Assembly: GCA_024235315.1 (NCBI GenBank)
Contig: JACKMP010000001.1
Location: 310,001-374,000, forward strand
DNA from: Chromatiaceae bacterium
GTDB taxonomy: Bacteria > Pseudomonadota > Gammaproteobacteria > Chromatiales > Chromatiaceae
DNA: 64,000 nucleotides
Reading direction: 5' to 3'
Each line of letters opens with the position of its first letter. Position 1 is the stretch's first letter. Below, in pieces: positions 52,170 to 61,831 of the stretch. The notes under the pieces are model-generated. The model was not told where the DNA came from. It saw only the letters and a list, made by a program, of their open reading frames with translations, and ran no database searches. The position numbers and the translations under genes were made by a program.

Positions 52170-53420
52170 ATGTTGTTCGGACTCGGAAAACGTCTTGGCA
52201 GACCGGCAAACCGGCTCAGTGCGGAAGCACTTGCCGGCCTGGGTCCCTATGCGGACCTGCCGGCAGAGTTACTGCAGGCCGCACTGGAGCAGGTCGAAAC
52301 CACCCAGGTGAATCCCGGCCTGTTGAAGGATTCTCTGCCGCCGGACCGGCGGACTTTTCTGCAACGCGGCAGTGTGCAGATCCAGACCCGTAGCGGCACG
52401 ATGTCGCTGTTACGCGCAGGCACGGCGCAGGCGCGTTATCCGATGCCGCGCGCGCGGGATGTGGTCAGCCTGCTCGCCACCGAACCGTGCACCTTCGTCA
52501 GTCTGCCATTGTCGGTCGGCAAGGCGCACAAGCTGCCGCGGCAGGCGCGCATCGACCCCATGCAATTGACGGTACAGGAAAACACGGCACTGACGGCATT
52601 GCGCAACAGCTTCCGCAGCCGGCAACGTGTACTGCCGAGCCTGCCGGATCTCGCGCTCAAGATCGGCAGGGCCATGGACGACCCGGAAACCACCAATGAA
52701 GACATCGCGCGCCTGATTCAGCTCGACCCGGCGCTGACGGCTCGTCTCGTCAGCGTGGTCAACAGCGCCGCCTTCGGCGGCCTGAGCAAAATCACCAGCG
52801 TCCAGCAGGCCGCGGCACGGCTGGGGCGCAAGAAAGTCCGCAGCCTGGTCTACAGCTGCCTGTTGAAAAGCATCTTCAAGATCCCGTCGCCGACACTGAG
52901 GCGGCGCATGGAGACACTATGGCAGCACTCCGCGTCGGTGGCCGCGCTGTCCTTCGTGTTGGGCCGCGCCACCCCCGGCATCGATCCGGAGCAGGCGCTG
53001 CTCGCGGGCCTGATACACGATATCGGCGCAATTTCAGTGATCGATGGGATCAGCGAGTTTCCGATACTCGCAGAGCGCGAGCAGGTGCTGGATCATGTGA
53101 TCGCTGATTTACGGGTCGAGGCAGGGATACAGACGCTCACATGTTGGGGCCTTCAGGATGAACTGCAGGACGTCGTCGAACACGCGGAAGACTGGTTGCG
53201 CATGGGTTCGGCGATTCCAGACAACACCGATGTCGTGATCCTCGCCCAGTTGCATGCCCTGATCGGTTCACCCAGGCAGGCTGGGCTGCCACGTGTTGAT
53301 GAGGTACCGGCATTCTGCAAACTGGTGCAGGGCGAACTCACACCGTCACATTCACTACGCATCCTCGAGGAGGCTGCAGCGGACGTACGCGAAGTGCACT
53401 CGCTGATCAGTTCGGATTAG
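52170..53420 (+). CDS. HDOD domain protein (paralogue 2)
   Basis: This 416-residue paralogue of the preceding gene is similar along its whole length: an N-terminal segment (LLKDSLPPDRRTFLQRGSVQIQTR matching VRDELPRDRRVFLERGSLQLQT) and the HDOD domain with LPSLPDLALKIGRAMDDP and AGLIHDIGAISVIDG. The ATG at 52170 is chosen because GGAAAGA precedes it and its N terminus then aligns with the paralogue; an ATG at 52128 is also open. It ends near the convergent third HDOD gene. Confidence 0.83.
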   Translation: MLFGLGKRLGRPANRLSAEALAGLGPYADLPAELLQAALEQVETTQVNPGLLKDSLPPDRRTFLQRGSVQIQTRSGTMSLLRAGTAQARYPMPRARDVVSLLATEPCTFVSLPLSVGKAHKLPRQARIDPMQLTVQENTALTALRNSFRSRQRVLPSLPDLALKIGRAMDDPETTNEDIARLIQLDPALTARLVSVVNSAAFGGLSKITSVQQAAARLGRKKVRSLVYSCLLKSIFKIPSPTLRRRMETLWQHSASVAALSFVLGRATPGIDPEQALLAGLIHDIGAISVIDGISEFPILAEREQVLDHVIADLRVEAGIQTLTCWGLQDELQDVVEHAEDWLRMGSAIPDNTDVVILAQLHALIGSPRQAGLPRVDEVPAFCKLVQGELTPSHSLRILEEAAADVREVHSLISSD

Positions 53421-53515
53421 CCATTCCGCTTGCACCGTATGCGCGAGCTGGTATCGGCGAGATGGCTCGGCTCCCACGACAACAGGCAGCCGCTGCCCCA
53501 GAGCAGGCGAGGGTC

Positions 53516-54763
53516 TCAGGCGCGCAGCACACTGCGCATCTCATCCGCCTGGGTCTTGGCATCGTGAAGAACCTGCAGACTCCTCTCCGGCGTGGCGTCC
53601 TCACCGAGCACACGCCTGAACGCGGAAATCTTTTCCAGCGGCGGCAGTCCGCTCAACTGGTCCTTGCGCAGGCGTTCGTGTACCTGCGCCACCACCAGCA
53701 GATCGGTGAAATCCGCCGGACCCTGGTGCTGCCGCAGCCAGTACTCGGCGTCTCGTGCACCCGCCACCACCGGCGCCGGCAGCATCCATTTGCGCAGGAT
53801 CATGGCACCCAGTTCCCCTCGCATGCGCGAGATGGTCTCTTCCAGGCTGGCCTCATCGGATGCCAGGTCGGGATATTTCTCGATGCAGTTCAGGATGGCG
53901 ATAGCACCGACGTCGTGCAGCAATCCGATCAACAACGCTTCCTCGGCCTGGATCCCCTTGATCTCACGTGCCAGCACGAAGCACAGCGCCGCAATCTGCG
54001 AGCTGTGTTTCCACAGCACCTGCATACGCTTGCGGATCATCGGATTCTTGGTCTGGAACACCTCCTTCAGAGCGAAGGTCAGAACCAGCTGCTTGGTGGT
54101 CTGCATGCCGAGACGGACCACTGCCGCCGAGCAGGTCTCCGCGGTCGTCATTCCGCCATACATCGCACTGTTGGCCGCCTTGAGCAGCTTGGCAGCCATC
54201 GCCGGATCGGATTCGACCATGCGCGCGACGGTCCGGGCATCGCTGACGTCGTCCTCGATCGCCCGCCGGATGCGCAATGCGAGATCGGGCAGACTTGGCA
54301 GTATCGACTTGTTGCTCTGGAGGTCACGATAGATCTGGAAGCTCAACCGCGACTCGGCCTCACGCCGCTCGGCGTCGTCCTCATCCTCGTCGGTGATCAT
54401 GCCCTGCTTCAGGCGCTTGCCGTTGCAGCCCGCGGCCGTCAGCACGATATCGGGAATGCGCAGCCCGCGTACCCGGCTCATGGCCGTCACCCCGAGGATC
54501 CGCGGCCGCAGGTTTGCTACAGGCGTGCGCATCGTATCGAGGTTCGATTCGACCTTGGTGGTGACGCCGTCGGCGGCCTCCAGCGACACCTCTCCCTCCG
54601 TCAGGAAATAGGTGTAACCGTCATCGCTGCCACGCTCTACGATGAGTGTGCCTTTTCGGGCCTCGACAGGCTCGACAGCCTCAGCCACCGCCTCGAACTG
54701 CCACGGGAGCAGATCAGCGAGCATCGAAATCCTGTGCAATGCTTCGTTGTTGGAAATCGCCAT
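53516..54763 (-). CDS. HDOD domain protein with cyclic-nucleotide-binding-like N terminus (paralogue 3)
   Basis: This 415-residue protein has an N-terminal half that resembles a cyclic-nucleotide-binding fold (EPVEARKGTLIVERGSDDGYTYFLTEGEVSLE near residues 30-62). An acidic linker (DEDEDDAERR) precedes an HDOD domain (LPSLPDLALRIRRAIEDDVSD, LLIGLLHDVGAIAILN). It is more divergent than the two upstream genes and convergent to them. The cNMP-like domain may sense a nucleotide, but binding residues were not checked. Three HDOD genes within 4.1 kb is unusual. Confidence 0.82.
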   Translation of the reverse strand: MAISNNEALHRISMLADLLPWQFEAVAEAVEPVEARKGTLIVERGSDDGYTYFLTEGEVSLEAADGVTTKVESNLDTMRTPVANLRPRILGVTAMSRVRGLRIPDIVLTAAGCNGKRLKQGMITDEDEDDAERREAESRLSFQIYRDLQSNKSILPSLPDLALRIRRAIEDDVSDARTVARMVESDPAMAAKLLKAANSAMYGGMTTAETCSAAVVRLGMQTTKQLVLTFALKEVFQTKNPMIRKRMQVLWKHSSQIAALCFVLAREIKGIQAEEALLIGLLHDVGAIAILNCIEKYPDLASDEASLEETISRMRGELGAMILRKWMLPAPVVAGARDAEYWLRQHQGPADFTDLLVVAQVHERLRKDQLSGLPPLEKISAFRRVLGEDATPERSLQVLHDAKTQADEMRSVLRA

Positions 54764-54846
54764 ACACCTGTATCGGCAACACGCAGCGGGAATTTAGGCC
54801 CGAATGTGCAATCACGACGCCCGGGCATCCCGTCGCTTCCACCTGT

Positions 54847-57120
54847 TCACGTCCGTCCGCCCGCCACGCCGATCGATGCCTCCGAACCGGCGGCCGGCAC
54901 GACGCTGCCAACCACCGCCGCCGCGTCGTAGCCGAGTTCACGCAGCGCAGCGATACAATCTGTCGCGCGATCGGCGGCAATACCGGCGAGCAAGCCGCCG
55001 GCAGTCTGCGGATCGAACAGCAAGGCGTAGTGTGGGTGCCGACCGGCGTCCCCAAGGTCACGCACCGCGTGGCGCAGACGCAGGTTTTCCGACTGCAGCG
55101 ACGACACGATGCCCGCCTTGACGGTGGCAACAGCACCATCGAGCAGCGGCAGGTCGTCGATGAACAACTGCACATCGACCCGGCTGGCACGCGCCATCTC
55201 CAGGACGTGGCCGAGCAGCCCGAAACCGGTAACATCGGTGCACGCGCTTGCACCGAACCGCTGCACGCAGGTGGCAGCCGCGCGGTTGGACAACAGCATC
55301 GATGCGATCGCACCGTCGATCCAGCGCCCCTTGGCACGCCCCCGCATATCGGCCGCCAGCAGTGTGCCGGTACCGAGTGGCTTGGTCAGCACCAGCATGT
55401 CACCTGGCCGCAGTCCCGCCTTGCGCAGCAGTGCCCCCGGATCAACAAACCCATTGGCGGCAAGACCGAACGCAAGCTCCGCACCCTCGCTGGAATGCCC
55501 GCCGGCCAGTACGGCACCGGCCTCACCGATCACCTCCACTGCCCCGCTCATCAGCTCGAACAGGGTCTGTTCGACGATCTGCTCACGCCCGAACGGAACG
55601 CTGGCGATCGCCAGTGCCGAGTGTGGCTGTGCACCCATCGCGTACAGATCGCCCAGGGCGTGGTTGGCAGCGATCTTGCCGAACAGATAGGGGTCGTCGA
55701 TGAACGCCCGGAAATAGTCGACGCTCTGCGCCAGCAGCTTTCCATCCGGTAGTGCCAGCACCGCAGCATCGTCAGGCGTATCGAGACCGAGCATCAGGCC
55801 ATCGGTGCGCTGTGGCGGCAGGCGGGCCACGACGCGACCGAGCACCGTACTGCCGACCTTGGCCCCACAACCGCCGCAGCGCATCGCGGTGGCAGACAGC
55901 TGTTCGAGGGCCTGGCGATCGGCTACACCGGATGCCAGCTTCACTGCCGGCCCTTCCATGGGCTCGGGGAGGACATTGAAACGCTGCATGAACCGGCGAT
56001 CGATCCAGTCCTTCAGTGTCCATAGCCACTTTCCCTGCGCCGACCAGCCACCACGAGACGCAATCGCATAGCGGTCGCCGGTGCTGATCAACCCCAGGAA
56101 CCGGCGCTGTGGCCGGTAGCGCCGCAAAGGCCGGCCGCTGCTCGCGCGTCGCAGATTCTCTGCCAGCACCGCGCCCTGGCGCACCGCGAACACACCGGAT
56201 TTCGGCCGCGCGTCCGGCAGGGCTGCCACATCGCCAGCTGCAAACACCCGAGGGTGCGACCGCGATTGCAGAAAGTCGTTGACGCGAACGAACCCATCGC
56301 CGTCGACTGCCAGCCCGGCGGCCCCCGGCCATGCCGGTGCCGCGGCCTGAGTGGTCCAGATCACCGCGTCCGTGACTCGCGACGGGTGACCCGCTATCTG
56401 CAGCTGATCCGCGCTCACCGAAATCACCCTGTGTCCGTACAGCAACGTGATCCCGCGCTGCTGCATTACTCGCTCAAAACGTCGACGCACACCCGGACTG
56501 TGGTTTTGCAGCAGGGTCTCGGCATCATGGAGCAGCTCAATCTGCACCCGGCCCGGATCGCCTCCGCGTGCGGCCAGCAGGCTGTGCAGGCGGTGCTGAA
56601 TGGACAGCGCCATCTCCACCCCGCCTGCCCCACCACCGACCACGCTGATTCGGAACACCCCGGCGCCGTCGAGCACGCGCCGTTGCAGATCCTGCCAGCG
56701 CTGCAACCAGGTATCGATGGGCTTGACCGGCATCACGTGCTGCAACGCACCCTCCACGCCTGCAGCCTGTGGGCGCGATCCCACGTTGATCGAGAGCAGG
56801 TCGAAATTCACAGGCGGTCGCCCGGCGACCAGCACCTGACGATTGTCGAGATCCAGGCCCTCCGCCGTGGCGTGGTAGAGCCGTGCACCGGCGAAACGCG
56901 CCAACGGCCCCAGGTCGATATGGCAGTCGTCGTAGCTGTAGTGACCGGCGACCAGGCCCGGAAGCATGCCGGAGTATGGCGTGTGGACATCGCGAGTGAT
57001 CAGGGTCAGGCGGACACCCGGCAGCGGATCCATACCAAAGCGGCGCAATACTGCAACGTGCGCATGGCCACCACCGACCAGGACCACATCCTTGACGACA
57101 GGCACCTGTGAAGACTGCAT
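54847..57120 (-). CDS. selD: Fusion: FAD-dependent oxidoreductase and selenide, water dikinase (SelD)
   Basis: This 757-residue protein joins an N-terminal pyridine-nucleotide-disulfide oxidoreductase like type II NADH dehydrogenase (LVGGGHAHVAVLRRFG, FAD-binding; GGGAGGVEMALSIQ; VFAAGDVAALPDARPKSGV) to a C-terminal selenophosphate synthetase from about residue 400 (MRCGGCGAKVGSTVLG, then GLDTPDDAAVL, LYAMGAQPHSALAI and GGHSSEGAELAFG). SelD makes selenophosphate from selenide and ATP. The active residue is Cys rather than selenocysteine. The fused oxidoreductase may deliver reduced selenium, as in other such fusions. No selenoprotein or tRNA-selenation partner is visible here. Confidence 0.87.
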   Translation of the reverse strand: MQSSQVPVVKDVVLVGGGHAHVAVLRRFGMDPLPGVRLTLITRDVHTPYSGMLPGLVAGHYSYDDCHIDLGPLARFAGARLYHATAEGLDLDNRQVLVAGRPPVNFDLLSINVGSRPQAAGVEGALQHVMPVKPIDTWLQRWQDLQRRVLDGAGVFRISVVGGGAGGVEMALSIQHRLHSLLAARGGDPGRVQIELLHDAETLLQNHSPGVRRRFERVMQQRGITLLYGHRVISVSADQLQIAGHPSRVTDAVIWTTQAAAPAWPGAAGLAVDGDGFVRVNDFLQSRSHPRVFAAGDVAALPDARPKSGVFAVRQGAVLAENLRRASSGRPLRRYRPQRRFLGLISTGDRYAIASRGGWSAQGKWLWTLKDWIDRRFMQRFNVLPEPMEGPAVKLASGVADRQALEQLSATAMRCGGCGAKVGSTVLGRVVARLPPQRTDGLMLGLDTPDDAAVLALPDGKLLAQSVDYFRAFIDDPYLFGKIAANHALGDLYAMGAQPHSALAIASVPFGREQIVEQTLFELMSGAVEVIGEAGAVLAGGHSSEGAELAFGLAANGFVDPGALLRKAGLRPGDMLVLTKPLGTGTLLAADMRGRAKGRWIDGAIASMLLSNRAAATCVQRFGASACTDVTGFGLLGHVLEMARASRVDVQLFIDDLPLLDGAVATVKAGIVSSLQSENLRLRHAVRDLGDAGRHPHYALLFDPQTAGGLLAGIAADRATDCIAALRELGYDAAAVVGSVVPAAGSEASIGVAGGRT

Positions 57121-57176
57121 TTACCAGTACCGTTCGTTCTGGGCACAAAGGCCTGCACAAGCACAGGCCGGACCGT

Positions 57177-57195
57177 CCGCCGGCCCGACCGGCGG
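57177..57195. terminator. Hairpin between selD and the upstream secreted-protein gene
   Basis: CCGCCGG-CCCGA-CCGGCGG is a perfect 7-bp stem with a 5-nt loop in the 90-bp gap, 16 bp past the stop of the 57211-58041 gene. It could terminate that transcript; a T-run is not obvious. Confidence 0.5.
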
Positions 57196-57210
57196 CCTGT
57201 TCACGAGACA

Positions 57211-58041
57211 TCACCTGGTACGCGGCATTTGACTCATCTGTGACAGGCTCTGTTGCATGAAGTCCCTGAAGCCGATACGCGGCAACCGGGACAAGTCAAA
57301 ATCGGGCATGGCTTTGTCGTGCTCCACCCGGGTCACCAGGTTGCCACGCGTCTGCTGCCCCGAAGCACTGCCGAGTTGTTGCATGATCTGCGCACGCTGG
57401 GCTTCGGGCAGGAATTGCAGCATCGCGGGATCGATGCCGGGGATTGCCGACACCTTCTGCATATCGAGCACCGGGAAGCCCCGCTCGAACAGCGCTGCCA
57501 CGGCCTTCGCCTCGGGATCTTCACCGGTCATCTTTTCCATCGAATCGCCAAAGTGCTTGAACATCTCGATGAACCGGCCGTCCCCCATCTCCGCCTTGAC
57601 CTCCTGCAGCAGTTTTTCGCTGATGCAGACCTCGCGACTGTCACCTATCGCACTGCACTGTGCGCTGTAACCGGCAATCGTCCGGCTGCCGGTGCTGGTC
57701 ACCGCAGGCGGCTGCGCCGGCTTACGCATGGCCATCATCTGATCCATCATCGCACGCTGCTGCGGGTCCATACCGGCCATCGCCTGGTCGCGCATACTGC
57801 TCATGGCACCAAACATCTGCTCACAGGGGTCGATCACCAGTTGGCCATCGGCGACGAACCAGCAGTTTCCGGTACGGTCGACGCCGAATGCCGGCTGCCC
57901 GCCCTGGACGAGGACGAATGCCCCTTTGTCGAAATACTGCTCGCTGGTCTCGCCCGCATTGTCTGCGGTGATGAGCACGGCAGCCTGGGCGGTGGAAAAG
58001 ACACCCGCGGTCAGCAGGCTGATGAGCACGGTCCTGATCAT
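57211..58041 (-). CDS. Secreted protein of unknown function
   Basis: This 276-residue protein has a signal peptide (VLISLLTAGVFSTAQA), an N-terminal β-rich part with conserved cysteines (DRTGNCWFVADGQLVIDPCEQM), a Met/Gln-rich helical linker (MDPQQRAMMDQMMAMRKP) and a second part with CSAIGDSREVCISEKLL. Four cysteines could form two disulfides. The remainder is helical and ends SQMSQMPRTR. I do not recognise a family. It is monocistronic by spacing, upstream of the selD fusion in the same direction. Confidence 0.65.
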   Translation of the reverse strand: MIRTVLISLLTAGVFSTAQAAVLITADNAGETSEQYFDKGAFVLVQGGQPAFGVDRTGNCWFVADGQLVIDPCEQMFGAMSSMRDQAMAGMDPQQRAMMDQMMAMRKPAQPPAVTSTGSRTIAGYSAQCSAIGDSREVCISEKLLQEVKAEMGDGRFIEMFKHFGDSMEKMTGEDPEAKAVAALFERGFPVLDMQKVSAIPGIDPAMLQFLPEAQRAQIMQQLGSASGQQTRGNLVTRVEHDKAMPDFDLSRLPRIGFRDFMQQSLSQMSQMPRTR

Positions 58042-58152
58042 CTTACAACTCCTCGATTACTGACTCCCATGCCGTCTAGCTGCGGCAGGGGCCGAAGTGT
58101 GCAAACTAAGGGGTTTGCCCCTTCGAGGCAACCGATCGCTCCGGCCGCAGGC

Positions 58153-60588
58153 CTACAGCATCCGCGGGGACGGCCGACCGATGTGATATCCCTGCGCAAA
58201 ATCGACTCCGAACGCCTCCAGCAGCGCCAACGTCTCGGCGTTTTCCACAAACTCGGCGACGGTGACCTTGCCAAGCCCTTTGGCCACATCGGTCAATGCC
58301 TTGACGAACAACTGGTCGTCGGCACTTGTCGCCAGGTTCTGGATGAATGCGCCGTCGATCTTCACGATGTCGACCGGCAATTGCTTGAGGTAGGCGAAAG
58401 AGGAAAAGCCACTGCCGAAGTCGTCGAGCGCAAACCGGCAACCCAGGGCCTTGATCTCACGCATGAAGGCAATGGCGTCCTGCACGTTGGCCACTGCGGC
58501 GGTCTCGGTAATCTCGACGATGAGGTCGGACGGGTCTATCCGGCTGTCCTGCAATTGCTCGTGGAACCAGGCCAGCAGCGAAGGATCGTCCAGCACACGC
58601 CCGGACAGGTTTACCGACAGTGACAGGCCAGGATTCTGCCTGACCCGGTCGATAACCTTGCGAATCACCCAGCGGTCTATCTCGTGGATCTGACCTGATT
58701 GTTCGGCCACCGGGATGAAGTTGTCCGGAAACACCAGCTGACCCGCGTTGTCGCGCATACGCACCAGCGTTTCGTAACGGGTCACCTTGTGCTGACGGAT
58801 ATCGAAAATGGGCTGGAAATGCAGCTCGAAGGCATCGTCGATCAGCGCCTGGCTGATGCGCTCGCGCCATTTCGCACGTGAGGCGAGAAGTTCCTTGGCC
58901 TGCTCATCGGGTGAATACATATGCCAACGGCCGCTTCCTGCTTCCTTTGCCTGGTACATCGCCATATCGGCATTCGCGAGCAGGTCGTTCAGATCGCTGC
59001 CGTGGTCCGGAAACAGGGTGATCCCGATGCTGCAGCTGACCTTGTGCTCACGCCCATGCGCCGCGAATTCCACCTGTCGCAGTTCGTGCTGCAGCTTGTT
59101 GGCCATGTATACCGCTTCGTCGGCCTGCGCCTCGGGCAGCACCAGGGCGAACTCGTCACCGCCGAGGCGCGCCAAAACGTCGGAATGGCGTACGGCGTCA
59201 CGCAGGCTGCTCGCCACCAGCAGCAAAAGAGCGTCACCGGCCTGGTGACCGCTCAGGTCGTTGACATATTTGAACTGATCGAGGTCGAGGAACAACAGGG
59301 CACCGGTTCGCTGATAGCGCACGCTCAGTGCGAGGATGCGGTCGAACACCTCCTGGAAGCGGCGGCGGTTGAACAGGTTCGTAAGGGGGTCGTGGTCGGC
59401 CAGCCACATCAGGTTCTGCTCCGCCTCGGTTCGCGCCGTGAGCGCGCTTTCCAGGTCGTCTGACAGACGTTTAACCGAATCGACCACGATGTCGATCTCA
59501 TCGGCAGCGATACCACGGCGGCGCAACGGCAGCGCATTGCGCAACGCGGCAAAGTTGCTGCGCCCGAGGTCGGGCAGCGCGGTTGCCAGTTGGCGGATGC
59601 GATTCATCGGTTTCCACAGAAAGACCAGGAGGATGGACCCGGTGACCAGCAGACCGGCGATGCCACCGGCCAGAATCACCCGGTTGGCCTGCGCCAGTTG
59701 CGCAAGATCATCGCTTACCGGGCTCATCACGAGAAACGAGGTATCGTCGCCCGCGGCCCTGTCACGCCCCAGCAGACAGGCGAACCACTGCTGCTGATAC
59801 TCAACAAACACCGCCTCGTCGATGATGTCGGTGAATGCGTACCGATCCTGCAGTGCACCCAGCACCCCGAAGGTGAGGACCGGGTGGCTGAGCGCGGGCA
59901 CTGCCATGCCCCAGCCCGCCAGGAATCGCTGCCCGGCAAACCCCTTTGCCTCGTTGCTCCCCCCGCGGGCCACCAGGACTGCCACCTCTGAGCCGGACAG
60001 CCGCTGAAACTCCAGGACCCCGTCGGCGACCGAACGACTGATCACCAGAACACCACCGCGCAACGAGCCTTCCAGCTGCGGAACCGCAAGCGTCAAGACA
60101 CAGTCGTCCAGGCAGTCGATTCGCCCCGCCGGCGCATCATTGGCGATGGCCTGCTCCGCCAACTGCCGGTGGCTTTCGATATCCTGCCCGGCACCGAGGC
60201 CGTCATGCAGCACGCCATCGGAATCAAGAAACGAAAGAGACCCGATCCCCCACTCCAGGCTCAGCATCGCGCTGTGGCGTCCCAGGATCGCCTGCAGTTG
60301 CGCGGGGCCCTGGACCCCGCTTTGTCCACTGTCGAGCAGTGGGATGAAACCAGCAAAGCCCGCCAGTTGTTCATAGTCGCGCTGCAGCAGCCCCGAAATC
60401 ATGCGCTGCTGCTGGTGCAGGAGGTCCAGCTTCTGATCATTGAACTGGTTGTTCGACTGACGGTAGGCGACCAGGGTGATCAGCGAGTTGACGACAAAAA
60501 GAACCAGGCTGACGATCAGACCAACCTTCCATTTGAGACTGATGAACAGAGTTGGTTCCTTCGTGCTTTTCTGGTTCGCGCCGATCAT
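58153..60588 (-). CDS. Membrane GGDEF-EAL dual c-di-GMP enzyme
   Basis: This 811-residue protein has helices near 20-42 and 303-326 enclosing a periplasmic sensor of about 260 residues. The GGDEF domain (DPLTNLFNRRRF; RLGGDEFALVL near 474-484, with an RHSD inhibitory site) is followed by an EAL domain. The EAL motif reads ETLVR, and the other catalytic residues are present (LSVNLSG, IVEITETAA, LDDFGSGFSSFAYL, VKIDGAFI, AEFVENAE and QGYHIGRPS). Both synthesis and hydrolysis of c-di-GMP are therefore possible. It is the last gene of an operon with the PstS-like and outer-membrane barrel genes (gap 13 bp), suggesting that their ligand feeds its periplasmic sensor. Confidence 0.85.
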   Translation of the reverse strand: MIGANQKSTKEPTLFISLKWKVGLIVSLVLFVVNSLITLVAYRQSNNQFNDQKLDLLHQQQRMISGLLQRDYEQLAGFAGFIPLLDSGQSGVQGPAQLQAILGRHSAMLSLEWGIGSLSFLDSDGVLHDGLGAGQDIESHRQLAEQAIANDAPAGRIDCLDDCVLTLAVPQLEGSLRGGVLVISRSVADGVLEFQRLSGSEVAVLVARGGSNEAKGFAGQRFLAGWGMAVPALSHPVLTFGVLGALQDRYAFTDIIDEAVFVEYQQQWFACLLGRDRAAGDDTSFLVMSPVSDDLAQLAQANRVILAGGIAGLLVTGSILLVFLWKPMNRIRQLATALPDLGRSNFAALRNALPLRRRGIAADEIDIVVDSVKRLSDDLESALTARTEAEQNLMWLADHDPLTNLFNRRRFQEVFDRILALSVRYQRTGALLFLDLDQFKYVNDLSGHQAGDALLLLVASSLRDAVRHSDVLARLGGDEFALVLPEAQADEAVYMANKLQHELRQVEFAAHGREHKVSCSIGITLFPDHGSDLNDLLANADMAMYQAKEAGSGRWHMYSPDEQAKELLASRAKWRERISQALIDDAFELHFQPIFDIRQHKVTRYETLVRMRDNAGQLVFPDNFIPVAEQSGQIHEIDRWVIRKVIDRVRQNPGLSLSVNLSGRVLDDPSLLAWFHEQLQDSRIDPSDLIVEITETAAVANVQDAIAFMREIKALGCRFALDDFGSGFSSFAYLKQLPVDIVKIDGAFIQNLATSADDQLFVKALTDVAKGLGKVTVAEFVENAETLALLEAFGVDFAQGYHIGRPSPRML

Positions 60589-60601
60589 TTGCGATCCGTT
60601 T

Positions 60602-61831
60602 TCAGAATCGGTATGAGGCCAGCAAGGAAAACATCTCCCAGTCCTGTACCGTCGCGGATGGCACCGGGTTTTCGCGCCGTGGCAGGGTCCAGGTACCGTC
60701 GTTCCACTGGTACTCCGCCCGCAACATGAAACTCGGGGTGACATCCCAACGCAGGCCAACCATCCAGTCTTTTCGGTAGAAGGCGTGCGGCGGCACAAAA
60801 CCACCGGTGGCGGCAGACTGCTGGGTCCCTTCGCGGTCATCCTTGTCGGTAAACCCTTCGCTGTACCGCACCACCCATTCCAGGTCGTCACGTAACAGAT
60901 AGCTGCCCTGCAGGTAGTATCCCTGCACCGTGCTGTCGCGGTTATCCACAAGCGGGCCGAAGCCATTGAACTCGATCGGCTCTTCCATGTACTCGGCGGT
61001 CAGGCTCCAGCGCTCGGCCGTGTATTGCACGGAGGCGATCCAGTACAGGAGATCGATTTCACCACTGCCGATGGGGTCGGCAGGGGCGGCATCGAATGAC
61101 AGGTTGACCTTCGCTGCGCTCAGAGAGAAACGCCATGCACCGTCACGCGTTTCGTACTCGCCGCGGGCGATGATGGCCGGATCACCGGATTCCACGTCAC
61201 CGCCATAGTCACTGCCCAGGAACGAGATCTCGACGTTCTCGTCGACGGGACTGCTGCCCACACCAAGGTTCAGCGAGAAAGTGCCTTGTTCGTCATACAA
61301 GCGGCCATAGAACTGCAGTCCATCGGCAGACAGGATGAGATTGCGCACCTGATCGAAATAGATCTGCTGGGGAAGAAAGATGCTCGGCCGGGTGAAAGCC
61401 ACGTCCCGCGTATCGTTGTAGAGGCCAAGCGGATTCTTCGATCGACCGATCATGACACCGTAGGCATGTTCCGGGGTATTCGAGATCGTCCAGTCGACCA
61501 GCGCGTAGTCAATCACGGGCGACCCGTCATACATATCACCCGCGCGGCGTGACAGCAGCTGCCCGGACAGCAGCACCGAAGGTGTGGCCCTGAACGACGC
61601 GTTGATACCGAGCTCGGTGAACTCAGTACTGCCGTCGTCGCTGTCGCCAAAGAAGCGATTGTCAGTGGTCTTGACGAAACCCTGCGACATGAATCCATGG
61701 ACCTGGATATCATCTGTCCAGTCGTCTGCGTGCAGGACCGGTGACACCAGTGCCAACAGCGCGGCAACACCGCCTTGCAGGCAGGACGCCATCCAGCACC
61801 TAGCGGATGCTGAGTACTTGTACCGTGTCAT
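60602..61831 (-). CDS. Outer-membrane porin-like β-barrel protein
   Basis: This 409-residue protein has a signal peptide (GVAALLALVSPVLHA), many alternating amphipathic strands (IQVHGFMSQGFVKTTDNRF, SADGLQFYGRLYDEQGTF and others) and a C-terminal LLASYRF ending in Phe, the usual barrel signature. A family match is not clear; it resembles the porin-like partner found with PstS-like proteins and GGDEF-EAL enzymes in marine gammaproteobacteria. Its start overlaps the PstS-like gene end by 32 bp. Confidence 0.78.
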   Translation of the reverse strand: MTRYKYSASARCWMASCLQGGVAALLALVSPVLHADDWTDDIQVHGFMSQGFVKTTDNRFFGDSDDGSTEFTELGINASFRATPSVLLSGQLLSRRAGDMYDGSPVIDYALVDWTISNTPEHAYGVMIGRSKNPLGLYNDTRDVAFTRPSIFLPQQIYFDQVRNLILSADGLQFYGRLYDEQGTFSLNLGVGSSPVDENVEISFLGSDYGGDVESGDPAIIARGEYETRDGAWRFSLSAAKVNLSFDAAPADPIGSGEIDLLYWIASVQYTAERWSLTAEYMEEPIEFNGFGPLVDNRDSTVQGYYLQGSYLLRDDLEWVVRYSEGFTDKDDREGTQQSAATGGFVPPHAFYRKDWMVGLRWDVTPSFMLRAEYQWNDGTWTLPRRENPVPSATVQDWEMFSLLASYRF

